The position numbers were made by a program, and so were the translations under genes. Of a DNA stretch of 64,000 nt, positions 40,961-50,700 are shown piece by piece. Under the pieces are notes generated by a model. That model was not told where the DNA came from and did no database searches. It saw nothing but the letters and a program-made list of their open reading frames with translations. Origin of the DNA: an uncultured Muribaculaceae bacterium (GTDB taxonomy: Bacteria; Bacteroidota; Bacteroidia; Bacteroidales; Muribaculaceae); the NCBI GenBank assembly GCA_910587185.1, contig CAJULY010000009.1:55025-119024 (forward strand), written 5' to 3'. Position 1 is the first letter of the stretch; each line of letters starts with the position of its first letter.

Positions 40961-42237
40961 CCGTCACCACCTGGATCATACTTGCTGTAGTCTCTCTGAT
41001 TTTCTCGGCCCTCTTTTCGGGAACCGAGATCGCTTTCATAACCTCCGACCGCGTGCGTGTCGAGCTCGATGTCAAGCGCGGCGGACTGATGGGACGTGTC
41101 ATGAACATGTTCTTCAAGGATGAGGACCTCTTCATTTCAACGATTCTTGTCGGCAACAACATAATGCTCGTCATCTACGGTATGGGTGCCGCGTTTCTGA
41201 TAGAGCAGTGCTGGCTTGTGAACTATAATCTTAACGAAGCGGTAGTCCTCATTATCTCCACTCTGATATCCACAGGCGTCATTCTTGTCACCGGAGAGTT
41301 TTTCCCGAAGACCGTTTTCCGCATCAATCCCTATACCTCGCTGAAGGTCATAGCTTTCCCGCTGATGATCTTCTATATTCTCCTCTGGCCTGTCTCGATG
41401 TTCACCACATGGCTCTCGCGCACACTCATGCGTCTGTGTGGCATCCATTCCGACTCCCAGAAAATGGGGATGCTTTCCGTCGGCGATCTTAACCGCTATC
41501 TCGAAAAAAACATCGACGAGATAAATCCCGCGAGCGCAACCGTGGAAAACGAAGTGAAGATATTCCATAACGCTCTCGATTTCTCAAACACTCATCTGCG
41601 CGACTGCATGCTTCCGCGCAACGAGATCGTGGCCGTAAATCTCGCCACGACCACTCGCGAGACTCTCAGCGAGCTTTTCACCCGATCAGGCCGAAGCAAG
41701 ATCGTGGTGTATGCCGACGATATTGACAATGTGCTCGGCTACATCCATGTCAGCGAGCTTTTCGATCCGCAGAGAGACTGGAAACAGCACATCAAGCCTG
41801 TCATTTTCGCCCCCGAAGCGCTTATGGCCAACAAACTGATGCGCCGGCTCCTTTCCGAAAAAAGGTCCATGGCCATAGTGGTCGATGAGTTCGGAGGCAC
41901 CGCCGGTCTGGTGACTCTCGAGGATCTCGTAGAGGAGATTTTCGGCGATATACGCGACGAGCACGACACAACCTCCGATCTTGTACGCGAGGTTGAGCCG
42001 GGCGTTTTCGAATGTTCCGGCCGAGTGGAGATCGAGGTGCTCCGCGAACAGTATCATATCGACATTCCCGAGGACGACGCCTATCAGACTCTTGCGGGAT
42101 ATATCCTGACTTCCACAGGCATAATTCCGCAGCAGGGTGATGTCATGACTCTCGACGGACTCGAGATGACAATCCTAAAACGCACTGCCTCGCGTCTGGA
42201 ACTCATATCCCTCCGAAAAGCCGACACCAAAGACTGA
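40957..42237 (+). CDS. CNNM/CorC-like membrane protein (hemolysin family)
   Basis: A 426-residue inner-membrane protein linked in other bacteria to Mg2+/Co2+ export. The N-terminal DUF21 domain (about 1-190) has a short helix-breaking start (FSALFSGTEIAFITSDRVRVE) and three helices. Two CBS domains follow (MLPRNEIVAVNLATTTRETL; IFAPEALMANKLMRRLL) with the motif VDEFGGTAGLVTLEDLVEEIFGDI, then a CorC_HlyC domain (about 350-425). The name hemolysin is historical. It overlaps rnz by one base. Confidence 0.92.
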   Translation: MTVTTWIILAVVSLIFSALFSGTEIAFITSDRVRVELDVKRGGLMGRVMNMFFKDEDLFISTILVGNNIMLVIYGMGAAFLIEQCWLVNYNLNEAVVLIISTLISTGVILVTGEFFPKTVFRINPYTSLKVIAFPLMIFYILLWPVSMFTTWLSRTLMRLCGIHSDSQKMGMLSVGDLNRYLEKNIDEINPASATVENEVKIFHNALDFSNTHLRDCMLPRNEIVAVNLATTTRETLSELFTRSGRSKIVVYADDIDNVLGYIHVSELFDPQRDWKQHIKPVIFAPEALMANKLMRRLLSEKRSMAIVVDEFGGTAGLVTLEDLVEEIFGDIRDEHDTTSDLVREVEPGVFECSGRVEIEVLREQYHIDIPEDDAYQTLAGYILTSTGIIPQQGDVMTLDGLEMTILKRTASRLELISLRKADTKD

Positions 42238-43148
42238 TGGGCGATTTCCAGCTAAATATCCTCGGATGCGGTTCGGCCACTCCCACCCCCTTGAGAAATC
42301 CTTCCGCTCAGGTCCTCCGCTACAAGCGCCGCCTGATGATGATTGACTGCGGCGAGGGAACGCAGGCCATGATGCGCCGGATGAATCTGCCGTTCAACCG
42401 TCTGACGCATATTTTCATCTCCCATCTTCATGGCGACCACTGTCTCGGGCTCCCGGGACTCATTTCCACCATGTCGCTCCATGAGAAAGGCGACAATCTG
42501 ACCGTGGTCCTTCCGGCCGAAGGGATAGACATGATGAGGCGAATGACTGAGTTTTTCTGTCGCGACGCATCTTTCAACATTGATTTCATTCCCGCCGCGC
42601 CCGGAATCGTGGCAGATATCTCGGGCCTCACTGTCGAGGCTTTCCCGCTCTATCACCGCATGCCTGCTTTCGGTTATATTTTCCGTGAGAAACTGAAAAA
42701 ACGCCATATCCGGGGCGAGATGATGGACTTCTACCGTGTTCCTCTCTGGCAGCGGCAGGCGATAAAGGAGGGCGCCGATTTCATAACCGCTGAGGGCGAG
42801 ACGGTGCCGAACAGCCGTCTGACCACCGATGCCGACCCTGCACTCAGCTACGCATATTGTTCCGACACCGTTTTCGACCCCCGCGTTGCTGAAGCTGTCA
42901 GAGGAGTCGATCTTCTCTATCATGAATCCACCTACGATTCCTCGCTTGAGGCAAAGGCACGTCAGCGCGGACATTCGACGGCCGCTCAGGCGGGAAAGAT
43001 TGCGGCCATGGCCGGTGTCCATACTCTGATTCTCGGACATTTTTCCCAGAGATACAGCTCGGTTGACATCCTTGTCGAGGAAGCCTCTCGCGAATTTCCG
43101 AATGTTATAGCGGCCCGTGACGGCCTCAGAATAGATATTTGCCGATGA
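42237..43148 (+). CDS. rnz: Ribonuclease Z
   Basis: A 303-residue metallo-beta-lactamase-fold endonuclease that trims the 3' ends of tRNA precursors. The zinc motif HxHxDH is ISHLHGDHCLG (His63, His65, Asp67, His68), with further ligands in YHRMP, YCSDTVFD and LGHFSQRY. The exosite GP-type block is present near PAAPGI. This organism's tRNA-Asp gene lacks an encoded CCA, which fits a need for RNase Z. It overlaps tadA by 4 bp. Confidence 0.97.
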   Translation: MGDFQLNILGCGSATPTPLRNPSAQVLRYKRRLMMIDCGEGTQAMMRRMNLPFNRLTHIFISHLHGDHCLGLPGLISTMSLHEKGDNLTVVLPAEGIDMMRRMTEFFCRDASFNIDFIPAAPGIVADISGLTVEAFPLYHRMPAFGYIFREKLKKRHIRGEMMDFYRVPLWQRQAIKEGADFITAEGETVPNSRLTTDADPALSYAYCSDTVFDPRVAEAVRGVDLLYHESTYDSSLEAKARQRGHSTAAQAGKIAAMAGVHTLILGHFSQRYSSVDILVEEASREFPNVIAARDGLRIDICR

Positions 43149-43591
43149 ACGAATTTTCCTCTTCCGACGAACGCTTCATGCGCATGGCCCTCGAAGAAGC
43201 CCGTGCGGCCGCTCTTGATGACGAGATTCCGATTGGGGCCGTCGTGGTCAGTAGGGGTCGCGTCGTGGGCCGGGGCCATAACCTGACCGAAAAGCTGACC
43301 GACGTGACCGCCCACGCCGAAATGCAGGCCATAACCGCCGCTTCTCAGACCCTCGGCGGAAAATATCTGACCGACTGCACGCTTTACGTCACGGTTGAGC
43401 CATGTCTCATGTGTGCCGGAGCCCTCGCTTGGAGTCAGATCTCCAATATAGTTTACGGCGCATCCGATCCGAAACGCGGATATTCGCGTTTTACCGACGC
43501 GCCTTTCCATCCCCGCACGGTGGTGCGCGGTGGCCTTATGGCCGGGGAATGTGCCGCGCTTATGACGGATTTTTTTGCCCGCAAGCGCTAA
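43145..43591 (+). CDS. tadA: tRNA adenosine(34) deaminase
   Basis: A 148-residue zinc deaminase that converts A34 to inosine in tRNA-Arg. The active site is TAHAEMQA (His57, catalytic Glu59) with PCxxC as VEPCLMCAGAL (Cys87, Cys90). I use ATG 43145, which overlaps the rnz stop (ATGA); a TTG lies two codons upstream. The C-terminus with KRGYSRFTDAPFHPRTVVRGG is typical of the group. Confidence 0.95.
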   Translation: MNEFSSSDERFMRMALEEARAAALDDEIPIGAVVVSRGRVVGRGHNLTEKLTDVTAHAEMQAITAASQTLGGKYLTDCTLYVTVEPCLMCAGALAWSQISNIVYGASDPKRGYSRFTDAPFHPRTVVRGGLMAGECAALMTDFFARKR

Positions 43592-43630
43592 AAGTGAGGC
43601 GCGGAGCCCTGATAAGTCGCGAAAAATTGC

Positions 43631-43638
43631 TACATTTG
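43631..43638 (+). promoter_or_regulatory. -7 box for the ferredoxin membrane protein, leaderless type
   Basis: TACATTTG ends 4 bases before the ATG at 43643. Confidence 0.55.
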
Positions 43639-43642
43639 GACT

Positions 43643-44611
43643 ATGATTGACAAACTGCTCCGCGTCGGCCGCATAATAGTTTCATTAGCTGCGTCCTGCA
43701 TCCTGACATGCGGACTCGTCTGTCCGGCGCTGATGTTGCCGGGCGTAGGGCCGTGGCTCGAGAAAATACAGCTCGGGCCGGCTATTCTCGGTTTTTCGCT
43801 TTTCATATTCATTGTCTGGCTCCTTGTCACTCTCGCTTTCGGCCGGATATATTGTTCGACAGTCTGCCCCCTCGGCACCCTTCAGGACATCTGCGCGCGT
43901 TCACGCCGCATGGTCCCTCTGGTGAAACTCATCGATACTCCGCGTCGCTATCGTTATATGCGCCCTGCCACCGCAGTGAGATATTCCGTCCTCGTCATTG
44001 TCCTTCTCTGTATTGTCCTCGGAATCTCCGTGGTCACGTCGGTTTTCGAGCCGTTCTCGGCTTTTTCAAGACTTTGTGATGATTTCCTCCGGCCCGTTGT
44101 CATTCTTGTGGCGAAAGGGCTTGCGAGCATCGGGGTGGAGACCCCCGCAGCCTCCGTCATTCTCACCGCCAATGCCGGCGCCTGCATCATAGCGACGCTC
44201 ATAGCCGCCGTGACCGTATTTGTCTCGGCGCAGTCTGGCAGAACCCTCTGCAACACCATCTGTCCTCTCGGAACGGCGATGGGATGCGTAAGCCGCTATT
44301 CAATCTATCAGATGGATATCGATACGGATCTCTGCATTCAGTGTGGCCGTTGCGAGGCCGTCTGCAAGTCCTCGTGCATAGACCTGACTGACCACGTGGT
44401 CGATGGCAGCCGCTGCGTTGTCTGCTTCGACTGCGTGAACGTGTGCCCCAACTCGGCCATCCGTTACACCTGGCGCCGCAAACAGCTTTCCACTCCGATG
44501 ATGACCCGTATAAGCGACTTCGGCAACTCGCCCGAAACGAGCGTCGATTCAACTTGTAAACCAATCCGCAATAATGAAACAATATCTGACCCTGCTTCGC
44601 GAAATCCTTGA
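43643..44611 (+). CDS. NapH-like membrane ferredoxin (4Fe-4S)
   Basis: A 322-residue polytopic protein with four or five helices and two CxxxCP motifs (CSTVCPLGT, CNTICPLGT), the hallmark of NapH/NosR/CcoG-type electron carriers. The C-terminal domain binds two 4Fe-4S clusters (CIQCGRCEAVCKSSC and CVVCFDCVNVCPNS). It should move electrons from the quinone pool across the inner membrane; the acceptor is not encoded nearby. The last 12 codons overlap the start of thyA in another frame by 38 bp. It probably has a near-leaderless promoter. Confidence 0.85.
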   Translation: MIDKLLRVGRIIVSLAASCILTCGLVCPALMLPGVGPWLEKIQLGPAILGFSLFIFIVWLLVTLAFGRIYCSTVCPLGTLQDICARSRRMVPLVKLIDTPRRYRYMRPATAVRYSVLVIVLLCIVLGISVVTSVFEPFSAFSRLCDDFLRPVVILVAKGLASIGVETPAASVILTANAGACIIATLIAAVTVFVSAQSGRTLCNTICPLGTAMGCVSRYSIYQMDIDTDLCIQCGRCEAVCKSSCIDLTDHVVDGSRCVVCFDCVNVCPNSAIRYTWRRKQLSTPMMTRISDFGNSPETSVDSTCKPIRNNETISDPASRNP

Positions 44612-45368
44612 CAACGGTGTCGATAAAAGTGATCGCACCGGCACCGGCACCCGATCCGTTTTCGGCTATCAGATGCGATTCAATCTGGCCGACGGCTTCC
44701 CCTTGCTCACAACCAAGAAAGTCCATCTCAAATCTATAATCCATGAACTCCTCTGGTTCCTGAAAGGCGACACGAACGTCCGCTATCTTCAGGAAAACGG
44801 TGTCAGGATATGGAATGAATGGGCTGACGAAAACGGCGATCTGGGCCATATCTACGGCTATCAGTGGCGTTCGTGGCCCGACTACCGCGGCCGTCACATT
44901 GACCAGATAAAAGAGGCTGTCGAGACGATAAAGAACAATCCCGACTCGCGGCGCATAATCGTGAGCGCCTGGAATGTGGCCGATCTCGACAATATGAATC
45001 TCCCTCCGTGCCATGCTTTCTTCCAGTTCTACGTCGCGGGAGGACGTCTGAGCCTGCAGCTCTATCAGCGCAGCGCCGACTCGTTCCTCGGTGTCCCCTT
45101 CAACATCGCTTCCTACGCTCTGCTGCTCCTGATGATGGCGCAGGTGACAGGTCTCGAAGCCGGAGATTTCATTCACACTCTCGGCGACGCGCATATCTAT
45201 AACAACCACTTCGAGCAGGTCAATCTACAGCTGCAGCGCACTCCGCGTCCGTTGCCGCGAATGGTCCTCAACCCCGATGTCAAGGATATATTCGGTTTCC
45301 GCTACGAGGACTTCCGTCTGGAAGACTACGATCCGTGGCCCGCAATCAAAGGAAAGGTTTCAGTGTGA
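44574..45368 (+). CDS. thyA: Thymidylate synthase
   Basis: A 264-residue enzyme making dTMP from dUMP with methylene-tetrahydrofolate. The start MKQYLTLLREILDNG is the conserved N-terminus, so the 38-bp overlap with the upstream gene is real. The catalytic Cys lies in LPPCHAFFQFY; nucleotide-binding blocks QRSADSFLGVPFNI and LGDAHIYNNH follow. It ends in the usual KGKVSV form. It overlaps folA by one base, the classic folate-cycle pair. Confidence 0.98.
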   Translation: MKQYLTLLREILDNGVDKSDRTGTGTRSVFGYQMRFNLADGFPLLTTKKVHLKSIIHELLWFLKGDTNVRYLQENGVRIWNEWADENGDLGHIYGYQWRSWPDYRGRHIDQIKEAVETIKNNPDSRRIIVSAWNVADLDNMNLPPCHAFFQFYVAGGRLSLQLYQRSADSFLGVPFNIASYALLLLMMAQVTGLEAGDFIHTLGDAHIYNNHFEQVNLQLQRTPRPLPRMVLNPDVKDIFGFRYEDFRLEDYDPWPAIKGKVSV

Positions 45369-45871
45369 TGGATATGCCTGTGATTAGCATGATAGCGATT
45401 GTGGCGCGTGACGGCGCCATAGGCCGCGGAGGTGACCAGCCCTTCCACATTTCGGCCGATTTCAAGAGGTTCAAGCAGCTCACTCTCGGACATCCGGTCA
45501 TCATGGGGCGGCGCACTTTCGAAGCCCTTCCCGGCGGTGCCCTTCCCGGCCGGCGTAACATTGTCATCAGCCGTAATCCCGACTATAGGGCCGAAGGTGC
45601 GGAGACAGCCCCGTCGATCGGTGACGCCATAGCTATGTGTGACGGAGCCGGCGAGGTTTTCATAATAGGCGGGGGGCGCGTCTATGGTCAGGTCATTTCA
45701 ATGGCCGACAGGCTTCTGATGACCGAAGTCGATGCCGAAGTTCCTGACGCCGATACCTTTTTCCCCGCTATTGATCCGGAGGTGTGGACTGTCGCAGAGA
45801 CTTCGCCTGAAGCCGTCGATCCCCGTTCAGGCGTCAGCTACAGGTTTGTCACTTATCTGCGCCGCCCTTGA
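45368..45871 (+). CDS. folA: Dihydrofolate reductase
   Basis: A 167-residue enzyme regenerating tetrahydrofolate consumed by ThyA. Landmarks: IAIVARDGAIGRGGDQPFHISADFKRFKQLT, GHPVIMGRRTFEALPG and VFIIGGGRVYGQ. The usual Trp of the W-x-x-P loop after the GRGG motif is replaced by Gln-Pro-Phe-His. ATG 45368 overlaps the thyA stop; MISMIAIV gives another possible start. Its stop abuts the convergent aroB stop with no terminator between. Confidence 0.96.
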   Translation: MDMPVISMIAIVARDGAIGRGGDQPFHISADFKRFKQLTLGHPVIMGRRTFEALPGGALPGRRNIVISRNPDYRAEGAETAPSIGDAIAMCDGAGEVFIIGGGRVYGQVISMADRLLMTEVDAEVPDADTFFPAIDPEVWTVAETSPEAVDPRSGVSYRFVTYLRRP

Positions 45872-46942
45872 TCAGCAGCCGAGGAGATCGCGTGTAATGT
45901 CGAGCGCCGCCGATATTTCCGTATCCGTGGCCAGACAGTCGATTTTTATCTCTCCCGGAGCGCTCAGAAGAGTGAAGTTTATGGCGTCGGCCGACCGGTT
46001 CTTTTTGTCGTGACGCATGAAATCCGTCAGTGCCCCGTACTCCTTGCATGTGAATTCGGGCGCCGGATAGTTGTCGCGGACAAAGGAGGCGACCTGATGG
46101 AGCGTGTCAGAGGGGAATCCCAGCCGCAAATGTGACATGACGAGATCCGTGACCAGTCCGTGGGCAACCGCTATGCCGTGGGCTAATGGTCGCCGACGTT
46201 CCATGGCGAGAGCCTCGAAGGCATGGGCGGCGGTATGGCCGAGATTGAGCGCGCGTCTGATGCCGTGTTCAAAAGGATCCTCCGCCACAATCCGCTGCTT
46301 TACTCGGACACTGCGCTGAAGAATCCCTTCGAGCTGCGTCAGGCATACCTCCTGCAAATTGATTTTCAGCGCCTCCGCAACGGCCTCGGGCGAGTCGATC
46401 AGCGCATGTTTCAACACCTCGCCGTAACCCGAAAGCAGTTCTCCGTAGGGTAGGGTGGAGTAGAAAGCCGCCGATATGATGACCGTTTCGGCCTCGCGGA
46501 AAGAGCCTATCTCATTTTTAAGCCCGCAGAAGTTTATGCCGGTCTTGCCCCCGACCGCGGCATCGACCGCCGATAGTAGGGTAGTGGGGATGTTTATGAA
46601 TCGGATTCCGCGCTTGAATGTCGCGGCTGCGAAGCCTCCGAGATCAGTGACCATTCCTCCGCCTAAATTAACCATGACCGAGCCGCGCGTGGCGCCTCCT
46701 CCGGTCAGGGTTGTCCACACTTCTTCGAGCGAGCGGATGTTCTTGTTGCTGTCGCCTGCCCCGATGGTTATGATTTTTGCGTCGGCAGCGGCTCGGCTCT
46801 CTTTCAGAAGCGGAAGGCAGCATCTGGCACTGTTTTCGTCGGTCAGTATGAAGAGTGAGCCGGGATGTCGGTTCTCTTCGGCTGCGAGGGCTTCATCAAG
46901 GGCTTTCGCCGGATCGGAAGTGAAAATAAGAGCTTGTTTCAT
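45872..46942 (-). CDS. aroB: 3-dehydroquinate synthase
   Basis: A 356-residue NAD-dependent enzyme, second step of the shikimate pathway to aromatic amino acids. The NAD-binding block VMVNLGGGMVTDLGGFAAATFKRGI and the metal/substrate region RALNLGHTAAHAFEALA are present, with the Lys/Glu block SGYGEVLKHALIDSPE. Length is normal. It lies 4 bp after the HAD phosphatase gene, so they are co-transcribed. Confidence 0.96.
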   Translation of the reverse strand: MKQALIFTSDPAKALDEALAAEENRHPGSLFILTDENSARCCLPLLKESRAAADAKIITIGAGDSNKNIRSLEEVWTTLTGGGATRGSVMVNLGGGMVTDLGGFAAATFKRGIRFINIPTTLLSAVDAAVGGKTGINFCGLKNEIGSFREAETVIISAAFYSTLPYGELLSGYGEVLKHALIDSPEAVAEALKINLQEVCLTQLEGILQRSVRVKQRIVAEDPFEHGIRRALNLGHTAAHAFEALAMERRRPLAHGIAVAHGLVTDLVMSHLRLGFPSDTLHQVASFVRDNYPAPEFTCKEYGALTDFMRHDKKNRSADAINFTLLSAPGEIKIDCLATDTEISAALDITRDLLGC

Positions 46943-46946
46943 TGGG

Positions 46947-47696
46947 TCAGTTGTAATTGCGGGAGGTTGTTATAAGTCCATAGACAAGCAGCGGCAGCGC
47001 GTCGGCCAGATCGTGCATCGAGGGGAACACTATGTCGGCCCCCGCTTCCTTGAGCTCTTCCGTCGCGATAGGGCCCGTGGTGACCCCGATCGTGAAGGCG
47101 CCTGATGCGTGTCCCGACTCCACCCCGAGAGGCGCGTTGTCGATCACTATGCATTCGTTGGGCTTCACGTCGGCCAGTTCCATCCCCTTGAAATAAGGCT
47201 CGGGGGCCGGTTTCCCTTTTGTGACATCGCGTGATGTCACGCGCATGTCGAGCGCGAAGGCGCCCGGAAAGTCTTCGTTGAGCCGGTTGAGGAGCGATGA
47301 CTGGCCTGAGCCGGTCACAAGAACTCGCTTTATGCCTATCTGTTCAAGAAAACCGAGCATTTCGGCTGCCCCGGGCATAGGCTTGACCGGATCGAGGGCG
47401 GCGAACAGTTCCGTCTTGCGGCGGTAGAGATCCTTGACTTCCTGCTCCGTGGCGTCGCGGCCGAAGGCCTTCCTGAAAAGTATGTTTATGGTCGAGGCGC
47501 CGGTCCGCCCTTCATAGCGGAAGAAGTCCTCTACCGGAAGCTCTATCCCAACTTCAGCCATCATCCGCTGCCAGGCACGCGCATGGCTCGGCATCGAGTC
47601 ATAGAGAGTGCCGTCCATATCTATCAGCGCGGCCCGGGGAATGACGTTTATGTAGTCCTGACGGTTAAGGAAGTCCTGTATGAGCTTTGTGTACAT
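46947..47696 (-). CDS. HAD-superfamily phosphatase/phosphomutase
   Basis: A 249-residue cytoplasmic hydrolase. HAD motif I is LIDMDGTLYDS (about 25-35), motif II is RVLVTGSGQ, and motif III/IV is KPAPEPYFKG with ECIVIDNAPLGVESG. The alpha-helical cap follows motif I, as in beta-phosphoglucomutase and sugar-phosphate phosphatases. The substrate cannot be read from the sequence. Placed between the AsmA gene (24 bp) and aroB (4 bp). Confidence 0.88.
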   Translation of the reverse strand: MYTKLIQDFLNRQDYINVIPRAALIDMDGTLYDSMPSHARAWQRMMAEVGIELPVEDFFRYEGRTGASTINILFRKAFGRDATEQEVKDLYRRKTELFAALDPVKPMPGAAEMLGFLEQIGIKRVLVTGSGQSSLLNRLNEDFPGAFALDMRVTSRDVTKGKPAPEPYFKGMELADVKPNECIVIDNAPLGVESGHASGAFTIGVTTGPIATEELKEAGADIVFPSMHDLADALPLLVYGLITTSRNYN

Positions 47697-47720
47697 CGGA
47701 ATAGATGGGAGATTGAGGGG

Positions 47721-50700
47721 TTATTTCTTCTTCTTTTTCTTTTTTGCCGGAGCAGGCTCGGTCTTTATCGTGTCGCCCGGCATGATGAATCCGGCCGGAC
47801 GCTCGATGAGGCCCTGCTGGATCAGGACGATGGAATCGGCATGCGTGAAACGGTCCTCTTCGGCGGCTTCGTTGCGTGCGCCGCTTCCGGGGGTCCGTCC
47901 GTCGTTGAGCCGCAGACCCCTCATTCCTGTCGAGCGGATTCCGCGGCGGAATGCCTGCGTGATCTCGTTTATGAGATTGACGCGTACGGTGTCCGTCAGC
48001 CGCCGGCTCTCGGCAACCGTCTTTTCGTTGATCCGGGCTTTGCCCAGACGTATTTTCATCTTCTCCGGGGTCCCTTTGATGTTTATGCCGAATTTGAACG
48101 GAATCGGCGATTTGATGACGGCCACGTGATAGTTCAGGTTGAAATTCGCGTCATTGCTCCCTCTGACGCCGAGCCGGTAGCGGTCCATGTCGAAGATGAA
48201 GGGATAGAGGTCGATGAATCCGTCGTGTATGGCGAGTTCGACATCCATGTGGTCTATCAGGTTGCGGTCTTTTTTCTTGAACAGCATCCATTTGGCTATG
48301 GTGCGGAAGGTTTCGTTGTCCAGGAGCTGCAGACTGTCGCCCGAGATCTTGAGCGCGAGGTTCAGGGTGTTGAGCCTGAGGTCCATCAGCGAGTCGAGCT
48401 CAGTGGTCAGAGCCATGTCCGCATCCACTATGCCCCTCACTTCGCCCAGCAGCGGAAGCAGCGAGTCGATCTGAGGCATCATGTCGAGCACCGAACGCAG
48501 ATTGAGCCGCTTGATTCTGACGGCGGCAGCCAGCGAAAGTGCGTCGGCTGTCGGGGCTGAATAAAGTGCCGAGAAATTTACGGCGCCGATGTTGGTGTAC
48601 GCCTTGAGCCGGTCGAGATTCAGCGCTCCGTCATATATCTCCACCAGACCGTCCAGGCCGTGGAGCCACAGATTGGAGTAGAGGACATGGTTGGCGTGGA
48701 GCGAGAAATTGGCGGTGATGTTCGAGGGGATAAGGACAGCCGTGCGGCGTGCCGTGTCGGGCAGCTGGCTGTCGAGTTGTCGCTGAAGCAATTCCTCCGA
48801 TTCGCTGTCGCTCATTCCTTCCGTAACTCCCGCAGCCACTTTGTCGGCGAATACGGCTCCGCGGATCATGGTGGCCATCAGATGGTTGACATCTATGGTG
48901 TCCGACTTGACATTGAAGTCGAGCTTGTAGGGCGAGCCGTGGCGCGAAGTCAGTGCGCGTCTGAGATTATGGATGGCGCCGTTCAGCGTGAAATCGCTGT
49001 TGTCTATGCGGAGTTTGGTCTCCGCGAGCACTATGGAGTCGGTCGAGAAGGTCAGATCAAGTCCGGTCAGTGTGTTGCGAGAGGGGAAATAAGGCGTGAA
49101 AACCCTGACGCGGCGTGCTTTCAGAGAGCCCGAGGCGTTCCAGCGCAGTAGCAGGTTGCGCATCGGTTTGTCGAGATCGACCGTGATGTCTTCGCGCCCG
49201 AGGCGCTGGCGGTCATATTCCGCCATTGCCTGTCGCGCTTGTTTCCGCATGAGTCCCATGACCGAATCGGCCGACAGGTCGGGATGGAGCATGGCCAGAG
49301 AGTCGAATCGTGCCTGACGGCGCGCCGACATGACCGGACGCGATTTAGGATGCACCGTGAAAGATGCCTGACCGTCGCGCAGTATGGCGCGGTTGTAGCG
49401 GTCGGCAAACATTATGGCGCCCGAATTGACCGTCGCTTTCAGCAGAGGGCTGCGCCCTTTCCCTTCGTAGCGTTGGAGCGAGGCGCTGATGCGCGCGTCG
49501 CGCAGACGCACACGGATCGAATCCGAGTCAGAGCGGAGCATTATTCTTTCGCCATGTATCGTCGCGCCTATCGGATTGATCTGCGACGTGTCCGAGGAAG
49601 TCCTGATATTCCGGGCGCCCACTCCGGCCGAAAGCTCCCGTCCGCTCAAAGTCATCTCAGGGGTGGCGACCGCCATCGTGTCGATAGTCAGCGACGCGGT
49701 CAGCATCGAGTCGATGAGATGGTCTTTCACCGTGATGCTTGAGCTTGAACCGAATCTGAAAACGCCGTGGCGTATGTAGGAGTCGAGGGTTCCGTCGGTC
49801 ATGGCCATGCGGAAATCGTCGAGCGTTATCTCTCCGTCTATCTTTGCCTTGTGGAAGAGCTTGGGTGACAGATAACTGAGCCGCGTCTTGACTTCGGCTT
49901 TCCCGCGGAGGGTGCCGCGGATCGCGCATGGAAGTCTCTCAAGCAGTTGCTGGGGCAGATTCTGCACCGTAAGCGTCCCTTCGAAATTTCCCTGTACCGA
50001 TGGATCGGAAACCGGATGGTCAATCGATGCTTTCAGCTTGAAATCCATCGCTTTACCCATGGCTTCCACTGCGTTGATGCTGATATGCGACGCGTCGGGA
50101 TTGGCGAGATCTACCGTCGCCTCCATGTCAAATTTAAGCCTGGATAGATTCAGGCGTCCGAAAACGAGCCGTTTAGCGTCGGCTTTGAATGAAATTTCGG
50201 CCGATGGAAGTTCCGGTGATGAAACTATGTACGGTTTCAGCAGTTTCGCTTTCAGCTGAAGGCTCAGGTCGGTGTCGAGTGGCTTCAGGGCCTCCACATA
50301 TTCTCCCGGCACAAGCTCGATGATCTTCATGAGTCTGACCTCGGGAATGTCGGCTGTGAATTCGTGGACGGTCAGATCGTCCGTCACGTCTATCCGTGTG
50401 GAGAACTTGGCCTCGACCTCGCCGACGCGCAGCCTGAAATCGCTGAGCCCTATCTGCATGGGTTTCTTACTCTCCCACTGGATATTTCCGTCTATCCCGA
50501 ACGGGGTGGATGGAATTTTCAGCATTGCCAGGGAAGCGGCGGCGTCGCCGGTGGCCGTCAGGGTGTAGAGCGGCTGCCCGTGCGACGAGCTGTCGGCCAG
50601 TTGGGCGCGATGCAGTCCGAGCGTGCAGTCAAGAGAGTCGGCTGGTATTCTGAAACGTGCCACGAGGCCGTCGGCTATCGTGAAACTGTTGATGGAGATG

